Shown in pieces: positions 12,126-12,712 of a stretch of DNA of 12,712 nucleotides. The stretch comes from Bacillota bacterium (lineage in GTDB: Bacteria; Bacillota; Clostridia; Lachnospirales; Lachnospiraceae), in the NCBI GenBank assembly GCA_023437885.1, contig JAEZFH010000373.1, positions 1-12,712 of the forward strand. The letters run 5' to 3'. Made by a program: the position numbers and the translations under genes. The number at the start of each line of letters is the position of its first letter. Position 1 is the first letter of the stretch. The notes beneath the pieces were generated by a model. The model saw only the letters and a list, made by a program, of their open reading frames with translations. It did not search any database and was not told the origin of the DNA.

Positions 12126-12138
12126 CTGGTCGGACCAG
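12126..12138. promoter_or_regulatory. FCD/GntR-type operator, site 2 (membrane-protein gene)
   Basis: CTGGTC-G-GACCAG is a perfect 6-bp inverted repeat around one base and fits TNGTNNNACNA. It closely resembles known FadR operators, which have a CTGGT-N3-ACCAG-like core. It lies about 10-20 bp downstream of the predicted start of the membrane-protein gene, mirroring site 1; the two centres are 140 bp apart. Confidence 0.7.
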
Positions 12139-12180
12139 GAATATCACATCATATCTTATAAGGGTAAGGAGAGAAAAATT

Positions 12181-12712
12181 ATGTTTACATTCAATTATGG
12201 TGCAGGAGCAAATGCGATATCCGTATGGCTTGTCTGGATTCTGGTATTTGCGCTCCTCTTCGCAGCAAATGAATTGGCAAGACGGTCTACTGTCATTGGA
12301 TTTTTGTGCTTTATTGTCCTGCCAACCGTTTTATCTGTTCTATGGTTTACCGTATTAAAAGACACTACCTACACGGATTGGTTCCATCTGGCCAAGGTCT
12401 ACTCCTCAACCGCCGGCTGCATCGGCTTCTGGTGTATCCGCCATGTCCAGGGCACAAATAAAAAAACAGGGAAGGTCTGGAGACTCTCCGATCACAAATG
12501 GGTCCTCTGCTTCCCTCCTGCAATCCTGGCAATTAATATTCTTGAAGCAGTGGCCCGAGATATTGAAGTTGGTATAAGATATCCTCTGGGCGGTATTTTA
12601 GCCGATGATGCCATGTATGTGCTCGGCGGCCCCTGGAACTTTATGAATGCTCTTGCCGGTATCCTGAACATTATCGCCATCACCGGCTGGTTCGGTATCT
12701 GCGTCCGTAAGG
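12181..12712 (+). CDS. Multi-pass membrane protein, N-terminal part (DUF5692-like; 3' truncated by the window)
   Basis: From ATG 12181 the frame is open to the last base (177 codons). AAGGAG (12166-12171) provides the ribosome binding site. Hydrophobic stretches lie at about residues 12-33 (ISVWLVWILVFALLFAAN), 38-58 (VIGFLCFIVLPTVLSVLWF) and 75-90, with others near 108-120 and 155-175, so it is a polytopic inner-membrane protein. The beginning FTFNYGAGANAISVW and NELARRS recall the DUF5692 family, a tentative call from memory; function is unknown for that family as far as I know. It diverges from the GntR/FCD regulator gene and carries that regulator's probable operator at +10, so it may be a transporter or membrane enzyme for the effector of the regulator. 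Confidence 0.8.
   Translation, partial: MFTFNYGAGANAISVWLVWILVFALLFAANELARRSTVIGFLCFIVLPTVLSVLWFTVLKDTTYTDWFHLAKVYSSTAGCIGFWCIRHVQGTNKKTGKVWRLSDHKWVLCFPPAILAINILEAVARDIEVGIRYPLGGILADDAMYVLGGPWNFMNALAGILNIIAITGWFGICVRK

Overview
The window looks like the chromosome of a low- to mid-GC Firmicute, most likely a Clostridia/Lachnospiraceae-type anaerobe. The reasons are strong GGAGG-type ribosome binding sites, AT-rich sigma-A-like promoters, and typical Firmicute families (MarR with FMN_bind and flavodoxin, GntR/FCD, XRE-TPR regulators). The assignment is an inference from gene content; no rRNA, tRNA, CRISPR array, insertion sequence or phage gene is visible.

Layout. (1) 1-138: the 3' end of an unrecognised gene. 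(2) 162-1618: an operon of a membrane FMN-binding protein, a MarR regulator and a flavodoxin-domain protein, behind a promoter that overlaps two identical 12-bp perfect palindromes. (3) 1916-5812: a co-directional run of an HD-domain phosphohydrolase, an NTF2/SnoaL-like protein, a calcineurin-like phosphoesterase, a carbamoyltransferase reduced to its two ends, a 347-aa protein of unknown function and a Nudix hydrolase. It ends in a 16-bp perfect hairpin terminator shared with the convergent next gene. (4) 5992-7299 (minus): a GGDEF-EAL protein with a wrecked GGDEF signature but a complete EAL catalytic set, so probably a c-di-GMP phosphodiesterase. (5) 7541-9723: a secreted propeptide with four 18-residue tandem repeats, facing two overlapping genes for paralogous XRE-HTH plus helical-repeat (RRNPP-like) regulators. 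(6) 9724-10296: a largely unexplained gap. (7) 10297-11091: a GNAT acetyltransferase. (8) 11111-12712: a FadR/FCD-type GntR regulator divergent from a membrane-protein gene that runs off the window, with a matching CTGGT-N3-ACCAG operator just downstream of each promoter.

The best candidate for an undescribed system is region 4-5. It resembles a peptide quorum-sensing cassette: a Sec-exported multi-repeat precursor and two intracellular-receptor-like regulators. The propeptide gene and the phosphodiesterase gene diverge from an intergenic region centred on a perfect 26-bp inverted repeat. The outer end of each arm supplies a -35-like TGGTCT exactly 17 bp from TATAAT on one side and TATTAT on the other, suggesting that one regulator could control both the signal and c-di-GMP turnover. 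The family assignments rest on sequence features; the regulatory links are inference.
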